Assembly (NCBI GenBank): GCA_964635325.1
Contig: CAZWOL010000064.1
Coordinates: 1 to 13,902, forward strand
Origin: BOG-1112 sp964635325
GTDB taxonomy: Bacteria > Bdellovibrionota_B > Oligoflexia > Oligoflexales > Bog-1112
DNA: 13,902 nucleotides
Reading direction: 5' to 3'
Part shown: piece after piece, positions 6,470-13,854 of the stretch
Layout of the letters: every line of letters starts with the position of its first letter
How positions within the stretch are numbered: position 1 is the stretch's first letter
The notes under the pieces: model-generated
Databases searched by the model: none
Told to the model about the DNA's origin: nothing
What the model saw: the letters and a program-made list of their open reading frames with translations, nothing else
Translations under genes and position numbers: made by a program

Positions 6470-7730
6470 CACCACGCTTTTTGAATTTTTCAAGCAAAAC
6501 ACTCAGTCGCTGCATCTCTTTCTTGAATTCGACTTTTTGCCGAGCATCCAAAGCGGTTCGACGTGGAAAGCGTTTGCCAAGGGGGTCTACATAGCGACCA
6601 TCCTCATAAAATTCAAAATGCAGATGCGGCCCTGTTGCTAGACCTGTTTGTCCGACATACCCAATAATCTGTCCTTGCTCGATCTCAGTCCCAACGCGAA
6701 CTCCAGGACCAACCTTTGAAAGATGCTTGTAAGCAGTCATGTAGCGTCCATCATGACGGATTTTTACCATCGTCCCAGAGCCTCCATGACGTCCTGCTTG
6801 CAGAACCTGCCCATCACCCACGCTACGCACAGGTGTTCCTGTTGGTGCTGAGAAATCGACTCCCTGATGTGGACGATGGAATTTTAAGATGGGGTGGAAA
6901 CGTCGTCGTTGAAAGTGAGACGTAATACGATTGTAACGCAGGGGACTTTTCAGAAACTTACCACGCAGGCTGTTGCCATCCATATCAAAGTAACCAGCAC
7001 GTCCCTGTGCAACAAAGCGAAAAGCAGGAAGTGTTTCACCATGCTTTTGAATTTCTGCAGCAAGTATTTCTCCAAAGCCAACCTGCTGCTTGCCTACCAT
7101 CTGTCGCTCGATCAAAAGACTCCACTCATCACCTACGTTTAGTTCCCGAGTAAAATCAATTTGTGAGGAAAATACTTCAGCAAGTGATGAAATCAACTCA
7201 AATGGCATTCCAGCAGAAACAGCAGAGTCCCAAAGTGTCGACTTGACTTCACCAAAAAAGGCGGTCAGCTCAACGGTGACCTCATGTTCAATCAGGGAAG
7301 CCTCCCAAGCACCTGCATCATCAGCATTGGCTTGTAGTTCTTTTTTTCCAGAAATTAAAACACGGAGCGCAGCGAGTTTTTCCTGACTCCAGGCAAGCAC
7401 CACTTTAGTACCGGGTGATAGCGCATCGAGACTAAATTGCTTTTTAGAGGCCTCAACGATACGTAAAATAACCTCGGGAGAAACCTTCTCTGCAAGCAGA
7501 GTATTATAAAATGAAGAGTTATCTTTGATGTCGACTTCTTGATACTTAATCGCATCTTTGGGAGCAATTTCCAGACTTGCGGACGTATTTGCAGCATCGA
7601 GAGCGGGTTCTTTTTTTGAGTCTATAATAGCTGTCTTCTGAGAATCTCTGTACAGACGTTGTGCTAAAACATAGACACCAACAAAGCAAATAAGGATTGC
7701 GAATATAGATGCATAACTTTTTTTCTTCAT
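6462..7730 (-). CDS. mepM: M23 family metallopeptidase, MepM-like murein DD-endopeptidase
   Basis: This 422-residue protein has an N-terminal signal-anchor (about residues 5-24). An acidic/helical LysM-like and OapA-like region follows, then GYFDMDGNSLRGKFLKSP and RITSHFQRRRFHPIL, a run typical of MepM/Csd3 proteins. The M23 (LytM) catalytic domain is complete: H288-x-x-x-D292 (HQGVD), H336 (YKHLS) and H369-L-H371 (PHLHFE). All zinc and catalytic residues are present, so it should be active in cleaving peptidoglycan cross-links in the periplasm. The ATG overlaps the TGA of the SprT-like gene upstream (ATGA, 7727-7730), indicating translational coupling. The TAG stop lies inside the end of the convergent USP gene. 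Confidence 0.92.
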   Translation of the reverse strand: MKKKSYASIFAILICFVGVYVLAQRLYRDSQKTAIIDSKKEPALDAANTSASLEIAPKDAIKYQEVDIKDNSSFYNTLLAEKVSPEVILRIVEASKKQFSLDALSPGTKVVLAWSQEKLAALRVLISGKKELQANADDAGAWEASLIEHEVTVELTAFFGEVKSTLWDSAVSAGMPFELISSLAEVFSSQIDFTRELNVGDEWSLLIERQMVGKQQVGFGEILAAEIQKHGETLPAFRFVAQGRAGYFDMDGNSLRGKFLKSPLRYNRITSHFQRRRFHPILKFHRPHQGVDFSAPTGTPVRSVGDGQVLQAGRHGGSGTMVKIRHDGRYMTAYKHLSKVGPGVRVGTEIEQGQIIGYVGQTGLATGPHLHFEFYEDGRYVDPLGKRFPRRTALDARQKVEFKKEMQRLSVLLEKFKKRGVI

Positions 7731-8860
7731 GGACGTGCCTGTGCTAGTCGTTTCATGTGAGCTCCTGACTGAACATCGTTCAAACCTTGGTGAATTTTCA
7801 GCTGCTTTCCTTTGGCTATACCATCATGATAAATATTTGCATAACGACTCCTCTGAGTAGAGCGAGTCGTGTGCAAGCGCGGGTGTCGGAACGACAAGTA
7901 TCGATCCAATCGTTCTTCTCCTAACACGATCAGTGTACGTTCCTCAGGTGGCAGATCACGATCTTGCAACCGAGACTTACGACTCTTTGCGAGTTGTTCA
8001 CTAAAGCCATTGAGTATCCCCAAATAGTAGCTGTTACGTGCTGCAATACCTTTTACAGGATGAGTACTTTGGTAGACTTGCCACAGGAGTCGAAGCTGGT
8101 GAAAAAGAAACCAATAAACGTAGTCTGCAAGTTTGACATTTTGTGCACTGCCTAAAATTTCGAGCACCTTGTAGGTACAGTCTTTCTGTGGATCATAGAG
8201 AGAACTAAAGATGACATGCACAGGAAAAGAATTCATGAGTATAGAAGCAAGATTTGCATGAAAAGAAGGCAAACGAGCGAGTTTATGGTCTATAACCAAG
8301 GTCATAAAATCTTCTTGCTCAGCTACTTTGAGTCGCGCAATTTGATATTTTTCATGCAACTCTGCAACTTTGTTCATAGCTGCCAAAGCCTCGTGCTCAT
8401 TGGCAGACTGCGACAATGCTAGAAGGCGCTCGACCCGACGCAGCAAAGCCTCATCATTAGGATCGATCGAACCTTGCCCACTCGTATCCAATTGCGGGCA
8501 AGTATGAATCTCTGAGCGTTGTGCCCATTTTTCAACACCAAGTTGCTCACATGCCCTTAGAAAATAAGGCCCATGCTGCTCGCTATGGCCCCAGAACTCT
8601 TCGACATACTGATGAGCAATTTCGTGCTTAAAAACTTCGAGTACAGTCATCCAAGAGTGTTCGGTGATCAAACGAGTCGCAAGTGCAATAGTGCGCGTGA
8701 GTGGGTCCCAATGTCCCCACCGTGAACTGAGATCTAAAATGCGCAAAAGAGGTTTTTCGAGGCGAAGCTTGTAGCGAAAACAAATAGCGTCGTATTCAAC
8801 GTACAATTGTTGAGTCCACAGTTTCTTTAGTTCTTCCAGATTTTGGATACTGGCCCCCAA
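7727..8860 (-). CDS. SprT-like zinc metalloprotease-domain protein with DUF2786
   Basis: Two adjacent TTG codons (8863 and 8860) are possible starts. The AGGGAG at 8866-8871 is better spaced (5 nt) from 8860. In the longer numbering (378 residues) the N-terminal part is SprT-like: RWGHWDPLTRTIAL, then the zinc motif HEIAH (80-84) and a third ligand candidate H97 in GHSEQHGPYF. Residues about 136-176 (ALLRRVERLLALSQSANEHE, then AAMNKVAELHEKYQI) match DUF2786. The remaining 200 residues resemble the domain often found after DUF2786 and end in a basic tail. The substrate is unknown. SprT relatives act on DNA-protein crosslinks, but that cannot be assumed here. It is coupled to mepM by an ATGA overlap. 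Confidence 0.82.
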   Translation of the reverse strand: MGASIQNLEELKKLWTQQLYVEYDAICFRYKLRLEKPLLRILDLSSRWGHWDPLTRTIALATRLITEHSWMTVLEVFKHEIAHQYVEEFWGHSEQHGPYFLRACEQLGVEKWAQRSEIHTCPQLDTSGQGSIDPNDEALLRRVERLLALSQSANEHEALAAMNKVAELHEKYQIARLKVAEQEDFMTLVIDHKLARLPSFHANLASILMNSFPVHVIFSSLYDPQKDCTYKVLEILGSAQNVKLADYVYWFLFHQLRLLWQVYQSTHPVKGIAARNSYYLGILNGFSEQLAKSRKSRLQDRDLPPEERTLIVLGEERLDRYLSFRHPRLHTTRSTQRSRYANIYHDGIAKGKQLKIHQGLNDVQSGAHMKRLAQARP

Positions 8861-8909
8861 CAACGCTCCCTACAAATGCAGCTTATTTTTTGAACTGAGA
8901 AGAACTGAG

Positions 8910-8915
8910 ATCATA
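8910..8915 (-). promoter_or_regulatory. Possible -10 box for the SprT-like/mepM pair
   Basis: Read on the minus strand this is TATGAT, about 50 nt upstream of the TTG start, in the 107-nt gap below the methyltransferase gene. The sequence at the -35 position (TGGTCA) is poor. A perfect 10-bp palindrome, GTCTGCAGAC, lies at 8922-8931 between the two and could be an operator. Confidence 0.35.
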
Positions 8916-8969
8916 ACAGAGGTCTGCAGACTTGACCACTAGAGAGCTGAAGGATGAAGAAATCTCTAA

Positions 8970-9560
8970 CTAGGCACGTAAGATGAGTAGAACGACAACT
9001 GCTACAATTGCCATCAGTGTGCGTTTTTCACTGCGCAGGGCCGGGGAAAAACTTGCAGGCCAGACTATATCGTCTAAGTCGGGAAGCTGACGGGGAATCC
9101 ACGCAGGTACATTCATTTTGTAAACACGAAACTCCTCACCAAAACGCTCTTCCAAGAGAGTTTCTTCATAGGCCACAATAAAATAATACTGCACCATAAA
9201 GAATGCTGCTCCAGTAAACATCAGCCATGGAACACTACTAAAAACACAGACACCCATGATGATGAAAAAATTTCCGACATAAAGAGGATTGCGGACCCAT
9301 TGGAAAGCACCATCGACGACTAATTTGCCGCCCAAAGTTCCTTTGCGGGTACGTGAGATTCCGCCAATAAATGATACGCTGTAAATACGAATTAGCTCGC
9401 CGACAATCATGAGAAAGCAGCCCAGTGCAACAAAGCCAACTTTTGGCCTCTCAAATAAAAGAGTCAGAATCAAAAACGGAACGGGTGTGTAGTCTCGAGC
9501 TCTGAAGAGTTTCCTACCGATATCACTGCTGTTTTTTACCATTTCTTTAAGCGCTTCCAA
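8970..9560 (-). CDS. Integral-membrane methyltransferase, isoprenylcysteine/phospholipid methyltransferase-like
   Basis: This 196-residue membrane protein has hydrophobic segments at about 27-36, 41-65, 97-130 and 180-195. The family motifs are FQWVRNPLYVGN (86-97) and a pair of glutamates followed by LLEERFGEEFRVYKMNVPAW (132 onward). These form the SAM-binding C-terminal half in ICMT/PEMT-type enzymes. It should transfer a methyl group from SAM to a lipid or small hydrophobic substrate at the membrane; the substrate cannot be read from sequence. The start is taken as TTG 9560 with GGGA 6 nt upstream, 20 nt below a good promoter. ATG 9542 is the alternative and would remove six residues. Confidence 0.82.
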   Translation of the reverse strand: MEALKEMVKNSSDIGRKLFRARDYTPVPFLILTLLFERPKVGFVALGCFLMIVGELIRIYSVSFIGGISRTRKGTLGGKLVVDGAFQWVRNPLYVGNFFIIMGVCVFSSVPWLMFTGAAFFMVQYYFIVAYEETLLEERFGEEFRVYKMNVPAWIPRQLPDLDDIVWPASFSPALRSEKRTLMAIVAVVVLLILRA

Positions 9561-9587
9561 TGTGTTTCCCTTTGTTCATGTGGCCCC

Positions 9588-9615
9588 ATATTAGCAGAGT
9601 CGTCGGCATTCTCAA
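9588..9615 (-). promoter_or_regulatory. Sigma70-type promoter for the methyltransferase gene
   Basis: On the minus strand TTGAGA (9615-9610), a 16-nt spacer and TAATAT (9593-9588) form a good promoter. The start point would be near 9581, leaving a leader of about 20 nt before TTG 9560. It is divergent from, and close to, the plus-strand promoter at 9625-9653. Confidence 0.6.
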
Positions 9616-9624
9616 GGTTCCGGT

Positions 9625-9653
9625 TTGAGGCCATGCCTAGATGACGGTAGAGT
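9625..9653 (+). promoter_or_regulatory. Candidate promoter for the ORF110-nadC-birA run
   Basis: TTGAGG (9625-9630), a 17-nt spacer and TAGAGT (9648-9653) match the sigma70 consensus at four of six positions each. It would leave a leader of about 85 nt before the ATG at 9746. The rest of the 185-bp divergent gap shows no gene. Confidence 0.42.
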
Positions 9654-9745
9654 GAAATGGCATGCTAGCGGAGGAGGTAAATTCGAGCTGTTAAGCTTCC
9701 GCCAATTCTGCCGCAAAGAGTAAGGTCTATAGGAAGAGGTTCCTG

Positions 9746-10078
9746 ATGAAATTTTGCGCAACTGACTACGAAACCTATACCCAGATAAAGTGGGAGCTTC
9801 ACCGTCCCATTCAAGAAGAAGGGCTAGACGTAGAGACCTTGAAACGATTATATGAGAGTAAACTCGTGTATTTGGAACGGCTTCGGTTGAAGTGTTTCAT
9901 GGCTATCAATCAGGCACCACAAACTCTCTTTACTGTACAAGACTATGAATACATTCTCATTGCATTGCAAAGCACCAAAGCCCAAGTACGTCAGCTTGTG
10001 CGCTCTGCTCTCGAGAAATCTCTCTGCAACTCCTACTACGATCGCCTCAACCGCAAACCACTTCGCCAAGACATCTAG
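9746..10078 (+). CDS. Small helical protein of unknown function upstream of nadC
   Basis: This 110-residue protein is not recognised. The ATG at 9746 has a good Shine-Dalgarno (AGGAAGAGG, 9731-9739). The sequence is almost entirely helical in character, with many charged residues, two short heptad-like stretches (ETLKRLYESKLVYLERLRLK and STKAQVRQLVRSALEKSL) and a basic C-terminus. It has no signal peptide and no membrane segment, so it is probably cytoplasmic. It is the first gene of a likely operon, 38 nt before nadC. Its reading frame has normal codon use and a proper ribosome site, so it is probably a real gene. Confidence 0.7.
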   Translation: MKFCATDYETYTQIKWELHRPIQEEGLDVETLKRLYESKLVYLERLRLKCFMAINQAPQTLFTVQDYEYILIALQSTKAQVRQLVRSALEKSLCNSYYDRLNRKPLRQDI

Positions 10079-10116
10079 CGCGTACCATCAATTCGCTCGC
10101 AAATTAAGGAAACATC

Positions 10117-10962
10117 ATGCCAGAAATTCATGACCTCCAACTGGAGCCGATGATTCGTCGTGCCCTCGAAGAAGACTGGGGCAATGGAGATTGGACCACC
10201 GATCTCTGCGTTCGTAAAGGCACTCAAGCAACTGCAACAATACTTGCTAAAAAGCCAACAATGGTTGCAGGCATAGAAGTCGCAAGCGCTGTCTTTCGTC
10301 GTGTAGATCCCAAGCTACAAATTACGATTCACAAAAATAATGGCAGCTTGGTCGAAGCCAAAACTGTCTTGATGGAGATTCAAGGAGATGCTCGTGCAAT
10401 TCTCAAAGCGGAAAGAGTTGCACTCAATTTTCTTGGTCGACTCTGCGGCATAGCCTGGACCACTCATCAGTATGTGCAAAAACTTGAAGGCACAAAAACA
10501 CAGCTCCTGGATACACGAAAGACCACACCGGGGCTGCGTTTGTTGGAGAAATCTGCAACAGCAACAGGTGGTGCACGTAACCACCGACTCTGTCTTACAG
10601 ATGGAGTGATGGTTAAGGACAATCACATTCGTGCAGCTGGAGGCATCACACAAGCGATTAACCGTTTGTCAGAAAGTTTGGCACCCACTTTAAAAATAGA
10701 AGTCGAGTGCACCAACCTCGAGGAGGTACAAGAAGCGATTGATGCCGGTGCTGATGTGATCATGCTCGACAATATGTCGATCCCCGAAATGGCCCTCGCT
10801 GTACGAACCGTCCGTGGACGCGTCCGCTTGGAAGCTTCGGGTAATGTGACGCTCGAAAACATTGCAGAGATCGCAGCAACCGGTGTCGATTTTATCTCGT
10901 CGGGAGCTATCGTCCACTCTGCACCGTGGGCCGATCTCAGTTTATTATTTCAGCTCAGCTAA
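10117..10962 (+). CDS. nadC: Nicotinate-nucleotide pyrophosphorylase (quinolinate phosphoribosyltransferase)
   Basis: This 281-residue cytoplasmic enzyme makes nicotinate mononucleotide from quinolinate and PRPP in NAD synthesis. Characteristic motifs are all present: GDWTTDL (24-30), ERVALNFLGRLCGIA (99-113), DTRKTTPGLR (132-141), GGARNHRLCLTDGVMVKDNH (151-170), IEVEC (194-198), DVIMLDN (213-219), EASGN, and GVDFISSGAIVHS near the end. R100, K145, H156, R157 and K167 fit the known substrate-binding positions. The length is normal. The ATG at 10117 has AAGGAAA upstream. The stop TAA overlaps the ATG of the biotin ligase (TAATG), a pairing common in bacteria. nadA and nadB are not in the window. 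Confidence 0.96.
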   Translation: MPEIHDLQLEPMIRRALEEDWGNGDWTTDLCVRKGTQATATILAKKPTMVAGIEVASAVFRRVDPKLQITIHKNNGSLVEAKTVLMEIQGDARAILKAERVALNFLGRLCGIAWTTHQYVQKLEGTKTQLLDTRKTTPGLRLLEKSATATGGARNHRLCLTDGVMVKDNHIRAAGGITQAINRLSESLAPTLKIEVECTNLEEVQEAIDAGADVIMLDNMSIPEMALAVRTVRGRVRLEASGNVTLENIAEIAATGVDFISSGAIVHSAPWADLSLLFQLS

Positions 10963-11948
10963 TGCGAATCTTTAGTCACGATACCCTCGACTCAACCTCG
11001 ACCGAAGCGCTACGTCTGCTGAGTGACTCGACTGCAACTCCTTTTGCCGTATGGGCACAAGCACAAAGTGCAGGTCGTGGTTCACGTTCGCGTTCGTGGG
11101 AAAGCCCTCGAGGCAATCTCTACCTCTCGATCGCATACTCAGCACCTCGTGAATTACTGAGTTTTATGCCTCTCATCACTGCGAATGTTCTGGTTGATTT
11201 CCTTGTTCCTCGTCTCACACAGACACCGCAATTAAAATGGCCCAACGATCTCCTTCTCAACGGAAAAAAATTCGCAGGCATACTCTGCGAAGCTCAGTGG
11301 CAAAAACATGATGCCACACATTGCAATGTTGTCATTGGGATCGGAATGAATATCAGCGTTCGTACCGAAGCTGCTGATGGAGAATACGAACGCGAATGCT
11401 TGCTTCCGTTTTTACGAGAGGAAACTAGACTCGAAGAATTTGTTGCTTCTCTATTGCAACACTGGGACAGTCGTCCACTCCATGCCTGGCATAGTTTGGA
11501 GAACTACGAGCGCTTTCATCTGCCTCAAGGACAAATTTGGATGGAGAGCTCAAAGCAAATCCCAACTTTCTACATCAATGAAGGCCTCTCACAGTCTGGA
11601 CACCTCATCATCCGTAACTTGCACACGAATGAGCTTTCCGAACTCGTAAGCGCTCAGCACAACTTGCAGTGGGGCTACCAAGCTCGCAAGAATGTTCGCA
11701 AGGCTCCGCAAACCTTGTATCAAGAGAAACAAGATGGAACTTGGACGCTTGCACACTACGCTAGCGCAAGTGACAATAGACCTGAGCATTTTTACGAAGG
11801 TCGCAGTCAAGAGGATCTCTCTTCGGCTTTAGAAACGCTCCATAAAATCATAGAGAATCACTTTTCAACTAAATGTTGGCCACTCTACATTTTGGGAAAA
11901 ACGCTTCTACCATCCAGCAATTTCTATTTGCACTTTCCAAACCGTTGA
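10962..11948 (+). CDS. birA: Biotin-[acetyl-CoA-carboxylase] ligase, no HTH, with C-terminal extension
   Basis: The ATG at 10962 overlaps the nadC stop (TAATG). A GTG at 10926 is in frame but has no ribosome site and would sit inside nadC. The protein has 328 residues. It lacks the N-terminal DNA-binding domain of E. coli BirA and begins directly with the catalytic domain (LDSTSTEA). Biotinyl-AMP motifs are GRGSRSRSW (38-46) and KWPNDLLLNGKKFAGILCEA (92 onward, catalytic K92), then VVIGIGMNI. An SH3-like end domain follows (GHLIIRNL, ELVSAQHNLQWGY, about 213-240). A further 88 residues after that have no counterpart I recognise. It should attach biotin to the biotin carboxyl carrier protein but not act as a repressor. 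Confidence 0.88.
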   Translation: MRIFSHDTLDSTSTEALRLLSDSTATPFAVWAQAQSAGRGSRSRSWESPRGNLYLSIAYSAPRELLSFMPLITANVLVDFLVPRLTQTPQLKWPNDLLLNGKKFAGILCEAQWQKHDATHCNVVIGIGMNISVRTEAADGEYERECLLPFLREETRLEEFVASLLQHWDSRPLHAWHSLENYERFHLPQGQIWMESSKQIPTFYINEGLSQSGHLIIRNLHTNELSELVSAQHNLQWGYQARKNVRKAPQTLYQEKQDGTWTLAHYASASDNRPEHFYEGRSQEDLSSALETLHKIIENHFSTKCWPLYILGKTLLPSSNFYLHFPNR

Positions 11949-11966
11949 ATCAAAACTCTGAGAGGC

Positions 11967-11995
11967 TTGCTGGCTATTCAATTTTAGGGTATGTA
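11967..11995 (+). promoter_or_regulatory. Weak candidate promoter before lemA
   Basis: TTGCTG (11967-11972), a 17-nt spacer and TATGTA (11990-11995) lie in the 86-nt gap between birA and lemA. An overlapping TATAGA at 11998 is an alternative -10. Neither is strong, and lemA could also be read through from birA. Confidence 0.28.
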
Positions 11996-12034
11996 CATAT
12001 AGAGATACTCATTCTTTCATTGCAAGGAGCCCCT

Positions 12035-12628
12035 ATGAAGGTCCATTTTCTTAGAAAAATTATATTCATTCTATGTACAAGTTCTTTACTCGTCAGCTGT
12101 GGTTTGCAAAGCATACCTAAGGCACAGAATGAAGTTGAAGCAACATGGGCCGAGGTCATGAATCAGTACAAGCGACGTACGGATCTTATTCCCAACCTCG
12201 TTAATGTTGTAAAAGGCTATGCGACCCATGAGAAAGAAACTCTGGAAGGCGTCGTAGAAGCTCGAGCAAAAGCAACACAGGTGACTATTGATCCTAAAAA
12301 TTTGAATGAAGAAGGCCTGCAAAAAATGCAAGCTGCTCAAGGTCAACTTTCTCAGGCCTTGGGAAGGCTCATGGTGGTCAGCGAAAAATATCCAGAATTG
12401 AAAGCAAATGCTAACTTTCATGACCTTCAAGTCCAACTCGAGGGAACAGAAAATCGCATTACAATTGCACGACGTCGCTATATCGACACCGTCAAAGAGT
12501 TTAACAATCTCATCACTGTGATTCCTACATCTTGGACGAATTCATTATTCTTTCATTATGAAAAGAAGCCTCAATTCACTGTGGAGAATGAAAAAGAAAT
12601 TCAAAATGCACCCGAGGTTAAATTTTGA
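12035..12628 (+). CDS. lemA: LemA family lipoprotein
   Basis: The start is ATG 12035, with a strong AAGGAG (12024-12029) 5 nt upstream; the frame is open further upstream into birA but nothing there looks like coding start. The protein has 197 residues. Its signal sequence ends in lipobox LVSC (C22), so this LemA is lipid-anchored; many relatives have a transmembrane N-terminus instead. Family motifs are clear: NQYKRRTDLIPNLVNVVKGY, EARAKA, QALGRLMVVSEKYPELKAN, QLEGTENRITIARRRYI and VKEFNN. LemA proteins form extended helical bundles in the envelope and their function is unsettled. It overlaps the TPM gene by four bases (TTGA), and the lemA-TPM pair is a recurrent bacterial operon. Confidence 0.93.
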   Translation: MKVHFLRKIIFILCTSSLLVSCGLQSIPKAQNEVEATWAEVMNQYKRRTDLIPNLVNVVKGYATHEKETLEGVVEARAKATQVTIDPKNLNEEGLQKMQAAQGQLSQALGRLMVVSEKYPELKANANFHDLQVQLEGTENRITIARRRYIDTVKEFNNLITVIPTSWTNSLFFHYEKKPQFTVENEKEIQNAPEVKF

Positions 12629-13485
12629 AAATTTTCATCGCATTTATTTTCATCTTGTCAAGCTCACTATGTTGGGCCTTTAATGTTCCGACGCTAAGTT
12701 CTCCTGTAATGGATATGGCAAGAGTTCTCAGCTCCAGTGAGAAAGAGGCACTGAGCGAGCGCATTCGAGAAATCCATCAAGATGGAAAGGGGCAACTTCA
12801 AATTCTCACGCTAGCAAGCCTTGAGAATGAAAGCATTGAACAAGTATCCATACAATTTGCTGAGACATGGAAGCTTGGCCTAAAGAAAAAGGGAGATGGC
12901 ATACTCATTCTTCTCGCTATTCGTGATCGTGCCTTACGCATTGAAGTTGGAGAAGGTCTTGAAGGTGAGATCCCAGATGTGCTTGCTAGTCGTATTATTG
13001 AGCAGATGAAACCATTTTTACGCGAACAAAGATACGGAGCAGCATTAAACCACGCTGTCAACCGACTTTCTGCTCTGCTTTACAAAGAGGACTCCTCACA
13101 AGGTTTGTCTACACAAGCAAAAGAGCAAAGCTCCAGTACAGTTCCAATGCTATTATTGGCATTCGTTATCCTCATAGTATTTTCGGCTTTGTCACTAATT
13201 CCTCGTGTCCTTTTTGGAGGCTTTGCTCTCTCTGCAGGAGCCTCTTATTTAGGCCTGTCTCTTTTGCTCTTTCTTGGTTTTGTTGGTTTGGGCTGCCTCA
13301 TACTTGCAACCTTTGGAGAGCTTTTGCATCGAGCAGGATTTCTCGGTGCCTTGCTACGCGCCTTGTTCCGAGGAGGCAACGGGAGAGGTGGTTTCGGAGG
13401 TGGAGGTTCATCAGGAGGAGGTGGAGGCTCCTGGGGTGGAGGCGGAGGAGGCTTTAGTGGTGGTGGCTCTTCGGGAAAATGGTAA
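12625..13485 (+). CDS. TPM-domain (YgcG-type) membrane protein with glycine-rich tail
   Basis: TTG 12625 is the start: it overlaps the lemA stop as TTGA, has GAGG 7 nt upstream, and gives a clean signal peptide (residues 1-18, cleaved after CWA). Residues about 22-152 are a TPM domain: VMDMARVLSSSEKEALSERI, then WKLGLKKKGDGILILLAIRD, RIEVGEGLEGEIPDVLASRI and then RYGAALNHAVNRL. Hydrophobic segments follow (about 174-235), then a tail from about 249 to 286 made almost only of Gly and Ser with two tryptophans. This is the usual layout: signal, periplasmic TPM domain, membrane anchor, and Gly-rich end. It is thought to work with LemA in the envelope; the biochemical role is not established. Confidence 0.92.
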   Translation: MKIFIAFIFILSSSLCWAFNVPTLSSPVMDMARVLSSSEKEALSERIREIHQDGKGQLQILTLASLENESIEQVSIQFAETWKLGLKKKGDGILILLAIRDRALRIEVGEGLEGEIPDVLASRIIEQMKPFLREQRYGAALNHAVNRLSALLYKEDSSQGLSTQAKEQSSSTVPMLLLAFVILIVFSALSLIPRVLFGGFALSAGASYLGLSLLLFLGFVGLGCLILATFGELLHRAGFLGALLRALFRGGNGRGGFGGGGSSGGGGGSWGGGGGGFSGGGSSGKW

Positions 13486-13549
13486 AGAACTCGTTTTGAA
13501 CAGCGCATGCAGTCCTAAAGCATTTTCCACCTATCTTGATTTACTTCCA

Positions 13550-13558
13550 TGCTAATCT
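13550..13558 (+). promoter_or_regulatory. Possible extended -10 of the broken lipocalin gene
   Basis: TGC-TAATCT lies about 35 nt upstream of the lipocalin ATG, resembling the TGC-TATACT at the tRNA and USP genes. No -35 box is evident. The 106-nt gap after the TPM gene holds nothing else, and I see no clear terminator in it. Confidence 0.3.
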
Positions 13559-13591
13559 TTCAAGGCAAGCTCCACTTGAAAAGGAAAAGCA

Positions 13592-13810
13592 ATGCTAAAA
13601 CAATTGATATTGGCATCTATCGTTTGCATAGGTTGATCAACGTCATTTGCATACGATGATAAGGATCCGGTACATACAACACCGGAACTAGACACCAAGA
13701 TGTATCTTGGCAAATGGTATCAAATCGCTGCGATTCCTGCTTGGTTTCAAAAGAAATGCGCTAAACATTCGATGGCGGATTATTGTGAACTACCGACCTA
13801 TTCACGCTAA
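13592..13810 (+). pseudogene. blc: Broken lipocalin (Blc-like) gene, N-terminal part only
   Basis: ATG 13592 follows a good ribosome site (AAGGAA, 5 nt spacing). Translation gives a signal peptide start MLKQLILASIVCIG, then an in-frame TGA at 13634-13636, then STSFAYDDKDP, so the signal peptide itself is interrupted. After the TGA the frame stays open and matches the first lipocalin strand: PELDTKMYLGKWYQIAAIPA followed by WFQKKC, the GxW hallmark of Blc. Soon after this (about 13785-13798) lipocalin similarity ends where the IS-like hairpins begin, and a TAA at 13808 closes the frame. Bacterial lipocalins of this type run to about 170-180 residues, so more than half is missing. TGA is used as a normal stop elsewhere in the window, so recoding is unlikely. 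Confidence 0.75.
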
Positions 13811-13822
13811 AGCGTTCATAGA

Positions 13823-13840
13823 CTACCGCTAAAGCGGTAG
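13823..13840. repeat. Perfect inverted repeat with TAAA loop
   Basis: CTACCGC and GCGGTAG pair over 7 bp around a TAAA loop. An adjacent imperfect copy (13798-13821) has the same TAAA loop with ACGC/GCGT and outer CTAT/ATAG arms separated by a two-base mismatch. Together they look like the folded DNA recognition structures, or RNA scaffold hairpins, of an IS200/IS605 end. Confidence 0.75.
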
Positions 13841-13854
13841 GGCTTCGGGGGAAC

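Noticed and set aside
9670..9678. Strong Shine-Dalgarno-like GGAGGAGGT in the divergent gap
   Set aside because: No ATG, GTG or TTG follows at usable distance, and no open frame starts there, so a leader peptide is not supported.
10926..10961. GTG start giving a 12-residue longer BirA
   Set aside because: No ribosome site, inside nadC coding sequence, and the catalytic domain normally begins at the ATG of the TAATG junction.
11873..12034. N-terminal extension of LemA into birA
   Set aside because: The internal ATG 12035 has a strong Shine-Dalgarno and opens a perfect lipoprotein signal peptide; the upstream part has no such features.
13245..13508. Proline-rich open frame on the minus strand opposite the TPM tail
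   Set aside because: It is the complement of the Gly-rich codons (GGN read as CCN); no ribosome site and no family resemblance.
13474..13528. GGAAAATG and CATTTTCC inverted repeat after the TPM gene
   Set aside because: The 8-bp arms are AT-rich and separated by 39 nt with no T run, so a terminator or operator is not convincing.
13634..13636. TGA in the lipocalin read as Trp or selenocysteine
   Set aside because: TGA serves as an ordinary stop in lemA and the SprT-like gene, it falls in a signal peptide, and the gene is truncated anyway.
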